A stretch of 34,099 nt of DNA from Verrucomicrobia bacterium UBA1412. Its GTDB lineage: Bacteria > Verrucomicrobiota > Verrucomicrobiia > Limisphaerales > UBA1412. The notes below the pieces were generated by a model, which was not told the origin of the DNA, ran no database searches, and saw only the letters and a program-made list of their open reading frames with translations. Position numbers and translations under genes: made by a program. The stretch spans positions 1 to 34,099 of the forward strand of contig DBPU01000029.1 in NCBI GenBank assembly GCA_002305615.1, read 5' to 3'. Below, one piece after another: positions 22,132-30,256 of this stretch (positions within the stretch are counted from its first letter, which is position 1; each line of letters opens with the position of its first letter).

Positions 22132-23621
22132 AGAGGTTAGTGGTTTTATTCCTGATTTTATTTTGCGGGGTCCAAATAGGCGCGGCAGGCGGCCCGGAAG
22201 TGGATATTTTCCCGGATTATAACGGGGTGACATTGCCCGTCAACATCGCGCCGATCAATTTTTATATCAAGGCCAAGGCCAGCGGGTATCGGGTGAAGAT
22301 TCATTCGAGCAAGGGAGAGGGAATTCAGCTTGGCGGCTCCAAGGCAGAGGTAATTATCCCGGAATCAAAGTGGAAAGAGATGCTCTCTGCTAACGCCGGA
22401 GAGCCTCTTTATATCGATATTTCGCTTAAGAACGATTCGGGACAGTGGCAGGATGCGGCGACGATCACTAACCGGATTGCCGCTGAGCCGATAGATGGCT
22501 GGTTGGCCTACCGGATGATGCGCTCGATATTCAACACGTATCAGGATATGGGGATTTACCAGCGCAATCTGGAGTCGTATCAGGAGCGGGAGATTCTCCA
22601 TAACAGCAGGATTGCGGAAGGGTGCCTGAATTGCCACGGGTTTCAGAAGAATGACCCCAAGGAGATGACTTTCCACATACGCCAGGCGGAGCTGAGACAC
22701 CCGCTGGTTTGGGTGAGGGAGGGAGAGAAAGTGGAGGTTCTGGAGAAAACGTTTACCTACTATAGTTGGAATCCGAAGGAAAATCTCCTGGCCTTTACGG
22801 CTAATGCGCCTTCGATTTTCTTTCATGCCTGGGGAGAAAGCCGTGAGGTTTATGACCGGGCTGGAGAGGTGGGGCTTTTCGATCTGGATAAGCGTACGAC
22901 CGTTGGGCAGAGCAATCTGGCCAGTGAGCATCACTATGAGAGCTGGCCCAGTTGGGATTGGCAAGGAGAGTATCTCTATTACTGCAAGGCATCGGATTTG
23001 CCTCTGGATAAGTTTAGGGAGATACGCTTTGACCTGTTGCGGGCACGCTGGGATAGCGAGACGTCGCTTTTCAGCCAACCGGAAATGCTTTTCAGCGGCT
23101 GGACCAACCGAATGAGCTCGGCGCAGCCCAAAGTCTCTCCCAATGGAAATTTCCTGGTCTATACGGTTTTCGAGCGCGGGAATTTCCCAATCTACCAGCA
23201 GAGTGCCGATCTTTACCTGATGGATTTAAAGAGCATGAATTCGCGGCGGATGGAATGCAACAGCGATCGGGCCGATACGTGGCACTCCTGGTCCTCCAAT
23301 GGTTCATGGCTTATCTTCAGCAGTAAACGAATCGATGGGCTTCTGGCGCGTCCGCATATTACCCATATCGACGAAACGGGGAGGGCCTCCAAAGCTTTCG
23401 TCATGCCCCAGAAAGACCCTCATTTTTATGAATACTTTATAAAAACTTACAATATTCCGGAACTGATCACGGGGACGGTAGAGATTTCCCCCAAAAAACT
23501 GGGGCAGGCAGTGATGAACCGCGCAAACAGAGTCAAAACGAAATCCTCGGATGAAGTCTCGCCAAAGGAAAAAGAGGTGCCGCCGGAGGAGGGATACTCC
23601 ACATGGAAAGGGAAAGAATAA
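22128..23621 (+). CDS. Exported CxxCH (heme c-like) and TolB-like propeller protein
   Basis: A 497-residue exported protein. A signal peptide (KRLVVLFLILFCGVQIG, cleavage near GAAGG) is followed by a beta-rich region. A single CLNCH at residues 166-170 fits the covalent heme c motif CxxCH. The second half has TolB/PD40-type propeller repeats, recognisable by KVSPNGNFLVYTVF, LYLMDLKSMNSRRME and HSWSSNGSWLIFSSKR. The tail is Lys/Glu-rich. The GTG start (22128) overlaps the upstream TGA and has GAGGAGG directly upstream, the best ribosome site in the group. A heme-bearing or zinc-binding sensor of the periplasm is possible. Whether heme is attached cannot be seen; no cytochrome c maturation gene is in the window. 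Confidence 0.82.
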   Translation: MKRLVVLFLILFCGVQIGAAGGPEVDIFPDYNGVTLPVNIAPINFYIKAKASGYRVKIHSSKGEGIQLGGSKAEVIIPESKWKEMLSANAGEPLYIDISLKNDSGQWQDAATITNRIAAEPIDGWLAYRMMRSIFNTYQDMGIYQRNLESYQEREILHNSRIAEGCLNCHGFQKNDPKEMTFHIRQAELRHPLVWVREGEKVEVLEKTFTYYSWNPKENLLAFTANAPSIFFHAWGESREVYDRAGEVGLFDLDKRTTVGQSNLASEHHYESWPSWDWQGEYLYYCKASDLPLDKFREIRFDLLRARWDSETSLFSQPEMLFSGWTNRMSSAQPKVSPNGNFLVYTVFERGNFPIYQQSADLYLMDLKSMNSRRMECNSDRADTWHSWSSNGSWLIFSSKRIDGLLARPHITHIDETGRASKAFVMPQKDPHFYEYFIKTYNIPELITGTVEISPKKLGQAVMNRANRVKTKSSDEVSPKEKEVPPEEGYSTWKGKE

Positions 23622-23655
23622 AGCGCGGAGATCTGCAAGAAGAGAACAATTTAAT

Positions 23656-24861
23656 ATGAAGAAAACAGACAAAAAAGAACACGGTCTATATATCCATCAG
23701 AACGAGCATGGCCCCCATTATTTCATCGTGGCTTATTTCTATAAAACTCCGGCTGACTGGGCGGCATCGCTCCGATATCTGGATGGAGAGCTGGAGACTC
23801 TGCTCCGGGAGAAGAAGGCTCAGGTGGTTCACGAGCGCTGGTTTGGCTCGGCGGATTCTCTCGCTCTTATTGAAAGGGAGAAGCTCCTTCAGCACAAAGG
23901 TCAGGGGAGTGGTCTGCATTCCTGCGTCACGCCGATTATCGGGATGCCCTGTGCGGGGACGGTCGGAAATGCCTGTGAAGGTTTTACGGGGATTCAGATT
24001 CAGGCTATCATTCCTCAAGATGGGGTGAGCGCGCCAGAGACAATCCCGAGCCCGAATGAGAAGAGGGTTCAGGGACATAAATGGCAGGAAGGGGATGCGC
24101 GGTTTTTTATTCTGCAGAATCTGTGCGATCTGGAGCATCCGCAGAGCAATACCCAGCAGACAACAGAGACACTTCGCCAGGCAGAGGCTTTGCTCAAAAA
24201 GGAAGGACTGGATTATCACTCCGTGGCGCGCACATGGATTTACCTGGATGATATTCTGGCCTGGTATACTCCTTTTAACGGGGCCCGCAACGCGTTTTAC
24301 CGGGATGTGGGGATCATGCCCGATATTGAAAAGAGCGAAAAGACTCCGCCTTCGGAGTGCTTTCTGCCGGCCAGCACCGGGATTCGTGGCCGCAACCAGA
24401 ACGGGGCAGCCTGCACGATAGACCTTATCGCATCGGATATTTCGGAGAAATCGGCTTTCAAGGTCCGTCGGCTAACTAACCGGAAGCAGAAGGATGCCTT
24501 TCGCTATGGGGCCGCTTTCGCGCGGGCACTGGTCCTTGAGACGCCCCGCTACTCTCAGGTGCAAATTTCCGGGACCGCAGCCATTGATGAAACCGGGAGC
24601 AGCATTTTCTTGGGCGACACCGAAGCGCAAATACGCTATACGCTCGATACGATCGAGGTGCTTATTGCCGAGGCCGGTTTCAAGCTGACCGATATTTCCT
24701 CGGCGACGGCTTTTTTGAAGGACGAGAAATCTTTGCCGCTTTTCTTGCGGATTATGAAGGAGCGGGGACTGGCGGATTTACCGATGGTGATCTGCAAGGC
24801 CGATGTTTGCCGGGATGATCTTCTCTTTGAGCTGGACGGAGTGGCTGGGAAGAATCTCTAA
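23656..24861 (+). CDS. Chorismatase/RidA-like (YjgF-fold) protein
   Basis: The frame is open from 23551, inside the preceding gene in another frame with an implausible Arg/Lys-rich start. ATG 23656 gives 401 residues and lies 34 bp after the previous stop. The C-terminal half is a YjgF/RidA fold: QISGTAAIDETG, FLGDTEAQIRYTLDTIEVLI and ICKADVCRDDLLFELD. The middle segment RTWIYLDDILAWYTPFNGARNAFY and the PASTGIRG block recall the two-domain chorismatases FkbO and Hyg5, which hydrolyse chorismate. The N-terminal domain has HSCVTPIIGMPCAGT. Family membership is inferred from memory. True chorismatase activity is unproven, because the active-site residues cannot be assigned without alignment. It is the third gene of a compact run with the DUF6057-like and propeller genes. 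There is no Shine-Dalgarno sequence. Confidence 0.78.
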   Translation: MKKTDKKEHGLYIHQNEHGPHYFIVAYFYKTPADWAASLRYLDGELETLLREKKAQVVHERWFGSADSLALIEREKLLQHKGQGSGLHSCVTPIIGMPCAGTVGNACEGFTGIQIQAIIPQDGVSAPETIPSPNEKRVQGHKWQEGDARFFILQNLCDLEHPQSNTQQTTETLRQAEALLKKEGLDYHSVARTWIYLDDILAWYTPFNGARNAFYRDVGIMPDIEKSEKTPPSECFLPASTGIRGRNQNGAACTIDLIASDISEKSAFKVRRLTNRKQKDAFRYGAAFARALVLETPRYSQVQISGTAAIDETGSSIFLGDTEAQIRYTLDTIEVLIAEAGFKLTDISSATAFLKDEKSLPLFLRIMKERGLADLPMVICKADVCRDDLLFELDGVAGKNL

Positions 24862-24866
24862 AGTAA

Positions 24867-24894
24867 TTCGGCGCTTCAGGGGCTCCGTGCCGAA
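24867..24894 (+). terminator. Weak terminator-like hairpin
   Basis: TTCGGCGC and GTGCCGAA form an 8-bp stem with one wobble, 5 bp after the stop of the chorismatase-like gene. It is followed by GGGCTTCTTT rather than a clean T run, so termination may be partial, separating the first three genes from the next two. Confidence 0.4.
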
Positions 24895-24955
24895 GGGCTT
24901 CTTTAATGGCTAAGTCTTGCATGTTTAGCACTGAGCCGATTAGAATGGAGCGGTT

Positions 24956-25243
24956 ATGCTGGTTGTACATGTTCATGTAAAGGTGAAGCCGGAGTGTGTG
25001 GAGGACTTCATACAAGCCTCGTTGGAAAATGCGGCGCAGAGTGTCTTGGAGCCGGGGATTGCCCGCTTTGATCTGGTGCAAAGTCAGGAGGACCGTACTC
25101 AGTTCGTGCTGGAGGAGGTCTACCGGACGGCTGAGGCGACCTTGGCGCACAAGGAAACCGCGCACTATGCCAAATGGCGCGATGCGGTCGCCGATATGAT
25201 GGAGACGCCTCGTTTCAGCAAGAAGTTCACACAACTTTCCTGA
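24956..25243 (+). CDS. LsrG/YgiN-like ABM-domain protein
   Basis: A 95-residue protein of the antibiotic biosynthesis monooxygenase (ABM) dimeric ferredoxin-like fold. Its layout matches LsrG and YgiN: a VHVHVKVKPECVEDFIQAS start, EPGIARFDLVQSQEDRTQFVLEEVY in the middle, and HKETAHYAKWRDAV followed by a basic C-terminus. Such proteins act as quinol monooxygenases or, like LsrG, on phosphorylated autoinducer-2. Which applies here is unknown; no lsr genes are present. GGAG six nt before the ATG supports the start. It is 10 bp upstream of an iron-dependent alcohol dehydrogenase, a pairing that suggests a shared small-carbonyl or aromatic substrate (inference). Confidence 0.85.
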   Translation: MLVVHVHVKVKPECVEDFIQASLENAAQSVLEPGIARFDLVQSQEDRTQFVLEEVYRTAEATLAHKETAHYAKWRDAVADMMETPRFSKKFTQLS

Positions 25244-25253
25244 AAGGCACCGA

Positions 25254-26426
25254 ATGCATCCTGAGACTTTTGAATTCGCGACAGCGGGGAGAATCATTTT
25301 CGGCTGCGGCAAGGTTAAGGAGTTGCCTGAACTGCTCAAGCCTTTCGGGAAAAGGGTGCTACTAGTCACCGGAGCGCACCCGGAGCGGCATGAAAAGCTC
25401 AAGCGCCTGATCGAAGAGGCCGGACTGGGAGTCGAACTCCAAAGTGTCAGAGAAGAGCCCACGGTTGAGAGGGTAAATGAGATTGCCGAATATATCCAGC
25501 GGCGGCAGTGTGATGCCGTAGTGGGGATTGGCGGCGGCAGTGTGCTCGATGCCGGCAAGGCGGCGGCGGCTCTGGCCAATAACCCGGGCGAGCTCATGGA
25601 TTATCTGGAGGGTGTGGGCAAAGGCAAGGCGTTGCCGTGTCCCTCGCTGCCCTATATTGCCGTGCCGACGACTGCGGGGACAGGCTCGGAGGTGACGAAA
25701 AATGCGGTGATAGGGGTACCGGAAGCATTGGTCAAGGTGAGCTTCCGCTCGGCCTATCTGCTGCCCAAAATAGCGCTGGTGGATCCGGAGCTGACCCTGG
25801 AGAGTCCTCCAGAAGTTGCTGTGAATTGTGCTTTTGACGCCCTGAGCCATTTGTTAGAGGCTTATCTTTCGCTCAAGGCGACTCCGATGACTGACGCGGT
25901 TTGCCGAGAGGGATTGTCGCGACTGGGTGGAGGAGTGTTGATGGCTTACTGGATGAAACCGGAGCATTTGACTTCCCGGGTTCAAGTTTCGCTGGCGAGC
26001 CTTCTAGGCGGACTGGCGCTGGCTAATGGAGGTCTGGGTGCGGTACATGGTTTTGCCGGGGTTCTGGGAGGAATGATCGGAGCGCCTCATGGAGCGGTTT
26101 GCGCTGCGCTTCTGGCGCCTGTGCTCAAGATGAATTACTCCGTGGCTCGTGAGAATCCGACAAAGGAATCCCAGAGATTATTGGGGCGCATCAGCGAGGT
26201 TTCTCTCATGCTCTCGCGCAATGTGGGCGCAAGGCCGGAGGATGGGATCGAGATCATCAAAAAGCTTGCACAAGCTCAGAATGTTGCCAAGCTCAGCAAA
26301 TTGGGTTTGAAAAAGGAGCATTTCCCCACGGTCGTGGAAAAGGCATCCAAAGCCAGCAGCATGAAGGGAAACCCTTTTGTGCTGAGCGCAGAAAAGCTTA
26401 CCCAAATACTGGAAGAGGCTTTTTAG
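25254..26426 (+). CDS. Iron-containing alcohol dehydrogenase
   Basis: A 390-residue group III (iron-activated) dehydrogenase. The NAD(P)-binding segment GIGGGSVLDAGKA lies at residues 91-103 and PTTAGTGSEVT at 138-148. The four expected metal ligands are present: Asp195 and His199 (FDALSHLLEAY), His265 (AVHGFAG) and His279 (GAPHGAVCA). Members reduce aldehydes, lactaldehyde, dihydroxyacetone or maleylacetate; substrate cannot be told from sequence alone. AAAGG upstream of ATG 25254 supports the start. It follows the LsrG-like gene at 10 bp, so the two are likely co-expressed. It converges with the M48 protease gene across 25 bp containing a CTCTAGAG palindrome but no clear terminator. Confidence 0.92.
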   Translation: MHPETFEFATAGRIIFGCGKVKELPELLKPFGKRVLLVTGAHPERHEKLKRLIEEAGLGVELQSVREEPTVERVNEIAEYIQRRQCDAVVGIGGGSVLDAGKAAAALANNPGELMDYLEGVGKGKALPCPSLPYIAVPTTAGTGSEVTKNAVIGVPEALVKVSFRSAYLLPKIALVDPELTLESPPEVAVNCAFDALSHLLEAYLSLKATPMTDAVCREGLSRLGGGVLMAYWMKPEHLTSRVQVSLASLLGGLALANGGLGAVHGFAGVLGGMIGAPHGAVCAALLAPVLKMNYSVARENPTKESQRLLGRISEVSLMLSRNVGARPEDGIEIIKKLAQAQNVAKLSKLGLKKEHFPTVVEKASKASSMKGNPFVLSAEKLTQILEEAF

Positions 26427-26451
26427 ACCTCTAGAGAAGCTGCCGGATTTT

Positions 26452-28320
26452 CTACAGGCCTTGCGGATTGAGCACCAGGGAGATGGCGCGTACCAGATTG
26501 GTTTCTTCTTCCGTTACCTGCTCATTGGTCGAAGCGACGACAACATTGCAAGCTTCCAGAATCAGCTTTTTGGTTGCTAAGGAGGCTTGAGTGGCGATTT
26601 TTTCCAGCGCGGCTTCCAGCACTTCAAAATTAGGGCTTTCCTGGAGCTGTAAAGTGAGCTCTCCGGAGTTCATGTGTTTGGCGCCTTTATCAAAAGCAGA
26701 AATGACTTCCTGGGGATCATCGGTCTCCGTTTGCGCCAGGATGGAAAGAACGACGCTTATTTCATTTTTCAGCGGATGAGTGCCGGCTGTACCCAGGCGG
26801 ATGCGACGCGGGTAGAAGTGGCCTTTCAAGTTATGCTCGATATTCTTGAGGACGCAGAATTCAAAGAGGTCTACTTCCTCATTGGAATAAACCAGTTCTT
26901 TGAGGAGGCGATTGAAGGTCTCAAATTGATCGGGCGACATCTGCCGCAGAGGAGGCGTAGAGAGGCTCACCACGGCCAGTTTCTGGGAGCGAGAGAGCTG
27001 GTGGAGCTCCGTGGCCACACGGGTACACTCGCGTGCAAGCTGTTCGCCATAGGTCTTCGTAATCTGCGCGAGCTGAGACTGGAAGACGGATGGGTGGGAA
27101 TCCAGCAGTGTGGAATAAATCAGTGCGATGGCGCCCAGAGGATCAGAGCACATGCCGCGGACGGACAGAGGAAGAGTTTCCAGAACCTGTTGGGCTTCCT
27201 GAGCAGTTTCGTAGCCGCCGCTGAGGGCTGCCGCCGCCATAGGAATAGGAATCCGGGGAAATACCCGCTGAGGAGCTTTTTTCTCTGTGGGCTGAGGCTC
27301 CGGTTTTGTCTGCGAGGCGATGGATTTGAGGGTGAGCTTGGTGAAATCACCATCAAAGGATGGGTCCAGGAGCTGGATTCGTTTTTCCAAAGGAGGGTGG
27401 GTGGCAAAGATGTTACTCCAGAAACCTTTTATGCCTTTAGCGAAAAAAAGATGGGCGGCTTCTTCAGCCTGGGGTGAGCTGATATAGGAGCGGCTGGAGA
27501 GGATGCCGATCTTCTTCAGGGCGGCGGCCAGGCCCATCGGGTTGCGCGTGAATTGTACCGCAGAGGCATCGGCCAGATATTCCCGCTGGCGCGAGACGGC
27601 CGATTGAATCAGCTTTCCAAAGAAGACACTGATCCATCCGACGAGAATCAGGCAGAGTCCTATCATGGGAAGAGCAACTTCGGCTTTTCCATCGTCACTA
27701 CGGCTCCGGACGGGGCGACTATGGAGGAAAATGCGGCCGATCACGGTGAGGAAGACCAGACCAAAGATGAGGGAGATCAGGCGGATATTGAGCTTCATAT
27801 CGCCGTTTAGAATATGGCTGAACTCGTGCGCAATGACCCCCTGGAGCTCTTCACGGTTGAGATTCTGGATGGTGCCGCGGGTGACGCCGATGGCGGCATC
27901 GGCCGGGGAATAACCTGCGGCAAAAGCATTGATGCTCATTTCCTGGTCCAGTACGTAAATCTCCGGAACCGGCACGCCTGAAGCGATGGCCATTTCTTCG
28001 ACTACGTTGCGGAGCTTGCGCTCATCCGGGTCGCGTGATTCAGGTGCAACGGGGCGGCCTCCCAGAGCCATGGCCACCGTTTTGCCACCGTGAGAGAGCT
28101 GAAAGACTTTGAAGAGAGCAGCAATGAAAACGGCGCCGGTGACCAGAAGAAAGACGCCCAGAAAAATGGTAGGGTCAAAACTCCCCATGGACAATGCCAC
28201 CACCAGGTAAAGCAAGGCGGCTGTGGAGACGATGCCCAGGGCGAATAACACCAACATACGTCGCGTATTGCGCCGCGCTGCATCCTGTCGAAAAACGAAA
28301 TTTGTAGCCTCACTGCTCAT
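26452..28320 (-). CDS. M48 family metalloprotease with long C-terminal extension
   Basis: A membrane zinc protease of the HtpX/M48 type. ATG 28320 (MSSEATNFVF) is preferred to the upstream in-frame start at 28392, giving 622 residues. Two N-terminal membrane helices (about residues 22-45 and 52-70) precede the protease domain. This contains the zinc motif HEFSHILNGD (HExxH at about 165-169) and the third ligand in REYLADASAV (Glu at about 247), with two more hydrophobic segments between. HtpX itself is about 290 residues. Here about 250 further residues follow a Pro/Lys linker (SQTKPEPQPTEKKAPQ). This helical extension has no family I can name, though its acidic helical tail recalls TerB-like domains. 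It probably degrades misfolded membrane proteins. Confidence 0.92.
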   Translation of the reverse strand: MSSEATNFVFRQDAARRNTRRMLVLFALGIVSTAALLYLVVALSMGSFDPTIFLGVFLLVTGAVFIAALFKVFQLSHGGKTVAMALGGRPVAPESRDPDERKLRNVVEEMAIASGVPVPEIYVLDQEMSINAFAAGYSPADAAIGVTRGTIQNLNREELQGVIAHEFSHILNGDMKLNIRLISLIFGLVFLTVIGRIFLHSRPVRSRSDDGKAEVALPMIGLCLILVGWISVFFGKLIQSAVSRQREYLADASAVQFTRNPMGLAAALKKIGILSSRSYISSPQAEEAAHLFFAKGIKGFWSNIFATHPPLEKRIQLLDPSFDGDFTKLTLKSIASQTKPEPQPTEKKAPQRVFPRIPIPMAAAALSGGYETAQEAQQVLETLPLSVRGMCSDPLGAIALIYSTLLDSHPSVFQSQLAQITKTYGEQLARECTRVATELHQLSRSQKLAVVSLSTPPLRQMSPDQFETFNRLLKELVYSNEEVDLFEFCVLKNIEHNLKGHFYPRRIRLGTAGTHPLKNEISVVLSILAQTETDDPQEVISAFDKGAKHMNSGELTLQLQESPNFEVLEAALEKIATQASLATKKLILEACNVVVASTNEQVTEEETNLVRAISLVLNPQGL

Positions 28321-28383
28321 GGGGCCAAGAATAGCTTTTCCTTCTTTTTTTGCCAAGAAGCGATATGAAAAAATGAGAACAAA

Positions 28384-28410
28384 AAAAGGCACCCGGAAAG
28401 GGTGCCTTTT
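28384..28410 (-). terminator. Intrinsic terminator of the prepilin gene
   Basis: On the minus strand GGCACCC-TTTCC-GGGTGCC, extended by AAAA/TTTT to an 11-bp stem, runs into seven T residues. It lies 26 bp after the prepilin stop and just upstream of the M48 gene, which therefore needs its own promoter. Confidence 0.87.
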
Positions 28411-28435
28411 GAAGTTTCAGTAATTCGTTTCTAAG

Positions 28436-29293
28436 TTATTTCTTGGCGAAAGGAATCACAATGCGATTGTACTGATTGTCGGTCTGACGAATCTGATCGC
28501 TCAACCTTGCCTCAGTGTACTGTTGGACGGAACCGTCACCCAGGACAACGTTACCATTATTCTGGTGGATATTCTCACCCCAACGAGGTCTCTGACCGGC
28601 GGTCTGGTAGGTCGTGTTGGTACCGGAACCGAGCATCAGCATGAAAGAAGTCGTGCTGTTGGTGCTCTGAGGAACCGAGGGAGCCACTACGTTACGATCA
28701 CCGAAGAGGAGGGTTTGAGGATAAGTTTCGCTCGCATCAACGCCGATGAAATAAGAAAGATAGTACTTGTTATTGGCATCGGTGGGGCGCATGTAGAAAT
28801 CAGTGAAATTCTTAACATTGCCGCCGCTGGATGCTTCGGAATCTGAATTGCAACGGATCAATTTGAGATCAGCCAACTCATTGCTCATCACGGCATAGTG
28901 CAGCCACTGACCGTTTGCAGCAGGAACAGTGATCTTAGCGCCGGAGGCATTGGTCGGATTAGTGATACCGGTAGCAGCACCCGTGAGGGCACCGAATCTC
29001 GGCTGGCTGGCATCCTGATTGCCCAAGGTGGACATCGTTGTGTTGACAACTTCGAGGCTACCGCCGTCAGTTGCCGAGACTTCCCAAGGGAAACGGTCTT
29101 CATTATCCAGAGCATAGGTACGAGTGCCCAGCCCCATCTGCTTTAAGTTACCAGTGCAAGCTATGCGCTGAGCTCTAGCTTTGGCTTTGGCCAACGCAGG
29201 CAGGAGCATACCCGCCAGGATGGCAATAATCGCGATCACGACCAGAAGTTCAATCAGCGTGAACGCCTTCTTCATTGTAGTTTGCTTTTTCAT
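28436..29293 (-). CDS. Type II-like prepilin/pseudopilin with H-X9-DG motif
   Basis: A secreted pilin-like protein of the abundant PVC family. ATG 29293 is chosen (285 residues); the frame extends to 29341 without family-like residues. The class III prepilin signal KKAFTLIELLVVIAIIAIL has the cleavage site before F with Glu at position +5, followed by LLPALAKAKARAQRIACTGNLKQ, the usual N-terminal helix. The C-terminus has NIHQNNGNVVLGDGSVQQ, which fits H-X9-DG exactly. Such proteins are cleaved by PilD and may form pseudopili or surface structures; many copies occur in Verrucomicrobiota and Planctomycetota. No assembly genes are nearby, so machinery encoded elsewhere must serve it. It has a strong promoter and its own terminator, suggesting high, independent expression. 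Confidence 0.92.
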   Translation of the reverse strand: MKKQTTMKKAFTLIELLVVIAIIAILAGMLLPALAKAKARAQRIACTGNLKQMGLGTRTYALDNEDRFPWEVSATDGGSLEVVNTTMSTLGNQDASQPRFGALTGAATGITNPTNASGAKITVPAANGQWLHYAVMSNELADLKLIRCNSDSEASSGGNVKNFTDFYMRPTDANNKYYLSYFIGVDASETYPQTLLFGDRNVVAPSVPQSTNSTTSFMLMLGSGTNTTYQTAGQRPRWGENIHQNNGNVVLGDGSVQQYTEARLSDQIRQTDNQYNRIVIPFAKK

Positions 29294-29365
29294 AGTTTCA
29301 GTTAATATAAATAAACTTCGTTCGCGGCGAATCATTGGCATCCACCACCAACCTTGACGAGAGAG

Positions 29366-29394
29366 ATTCTATGCCTTGGGGACCGGGATGTCAA
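29366..29394 (-). promoter_or_regulatory. Strong promoter of the prepilin gene
   Basis: On the minus strand a perfect TTGACA (29394-29389) and TAGAAT (29371-29366) are separated by 17 bp. The leader to ATG 29293 would be about 66 nt, AT-rich near the start and without a Shine-Dalgarno sequence. Confidence 0.8.
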
Positions 29395-29646
29395 AAAAAT
29401 TTTGATTTTATTTTACTCCTCCCGGTTATTCTCAGAGCGATTGATTTGAGCCGCTCAGAAAAAAACAAATGAATGGCCGGTAAAATCCGGCGTCCTCTCT
29501 GTTATATAGATTCGCTTCTATAGTAATTCTTTTTTGAAGAGTCTTTAGTAGAAAATAATGAATTATTTTATTTTGCGTATAGGTGTGCGTGTTCATTTGG
29601 GTGAGCGAAATTTTGTGGTTTTTGTGAGGTATACAGGATGAAAGGT
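29395..29646. other. Noncoding gap between divergent promoters
   Basis: No gene is seen. The stretch contains AT-rich DNA and two small inverted repeats: GCCGG/CCGGC near 29476-29491 and TATAGA/TCTATA near 29505-29522. The promoters of the prepilin (minus) and of the GtrA-family gene (plus) flank it. Confidence 0.5.
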
Positions 29647-29676
29647 TTGACAGCGGGTTAACAAAAAAGGGATACT
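29647..29676 (+). promoter_or_regulatory. Promoter of the GtrA-family gene
   Basis: A perfect TTGACA (29647-29652) and GATACT (29671-29676) are 18 bp apart, giving a leader of roughly 45 nt before the TTG start at 29726. Confidence 0.65.
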
Positions 29677-29725
29677 AAGTGCTGGTACGACGGGTCTTTG
29701 GGAAGAACACTTCCGGGGTGGAGAT

Positions 29726-30208
29726 TTGAAGAAGAAGCAAGCCATGAGGTCGCTATTAAAGAAGCAGTTTGTACGCTATGCCATTTGCGGAGGCATCGCC
29801 ACGGCTGTGGATTTCGTCGCCTTTTTTCTTTTTGCCTGGTTGGTGTTCCCGGCGTTGCAACCGGATGACATCATGGTTCGTTTTCTGGGGATTTCAGTCG
29901 AAGGGGTGGATGAGGCTTTGCGCGCGCAGCGTTTTTTCTATGCCAGCGTGGGTTCTTTTGTGGTTTCGAATCTCTGCGCCTATCTGCTGAATCTCTTTTT
30001 CGTATTTGAAGGGGGCAAGCATGATCGCTGGTTGGAGGTTGCGCTTTTTTATGGGGTTTCGCTGGCAAGCGCGGGAGCGGGTATCGGACTGGGCATGGGC
30101 TTGATCCATTATGTAGGGTTGGGGACGACCTGGTCGGCACTCTCAAAAATTGCCTGCTCAATCCTGATGAACTATGCCGGCCGCAAGTGGCTTGTTTTTA
30201 AAAACTGA
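29726..30208 (+). CDS. GtrA-family membrane protein
   Basis: A 160-residue protein with four predicted membrane helices. The GtrA signature is the N-terminal QFVRYAICGGIATAVDF segment followed by a helix (FFLFAWLVF). Later come YLLNLFFVFEGG and a C-terminal KIACSILMNYAGRKWLVFK, which correspond to the conserved NF-x-x-x-K-x-x-V end of the family. GtrA proteins help move lipid-linked sugars across the membrane or regulate glycosylation; the partner is unknown. The start is TTG 29726 (GGAG only 2 nt away) or ATG 29744. It has an insertion between helices 1 and 2 (PDDIMVRFLGISVEGVDE), longer than usual. A small GCCCGAAAGGGC hairpin lies after its stop near 30244. Confidence 0.88.
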   Translation: MKKKQAMRSLLKKQFVRYAICGGIATAVDFVAFFLFAWLVFPALQPDDIMVRFLGISVEGVDEALRAQRFFYASVGSFVVSNLCAYLLNLFFVFEGGKHDRWLEVALFYGVSLASAGAGIGLGMGLIHYVGLGTTWSALSKIACSILMNYAGRKWLVFKN

Positions 30209-30256
30209 ACTTATCCCCCCGCCGATACGCTTTGAAGGAGTTTGCCCGAAAGGGCG

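Noticed and set aside
23551..23655. Upstream extension of the chorismatase-like protein
   Set aside because: It lies within the previous gene in another frame and encodes an Arg/Lys-rich stretch unlike the family.
24917..24946. Promoter-like TTGCAT and TAGAAT with 18-bp spacing before the LsrG-like gene
   Set aside because: The -35 element is poor, and a transcript starting there would exclude the evident GGAG ribosome site.
26674..27477. Open frame of 267 codons on the plus strand
   Set aside because: Antisense of the M48 protease gene; no family-like content.
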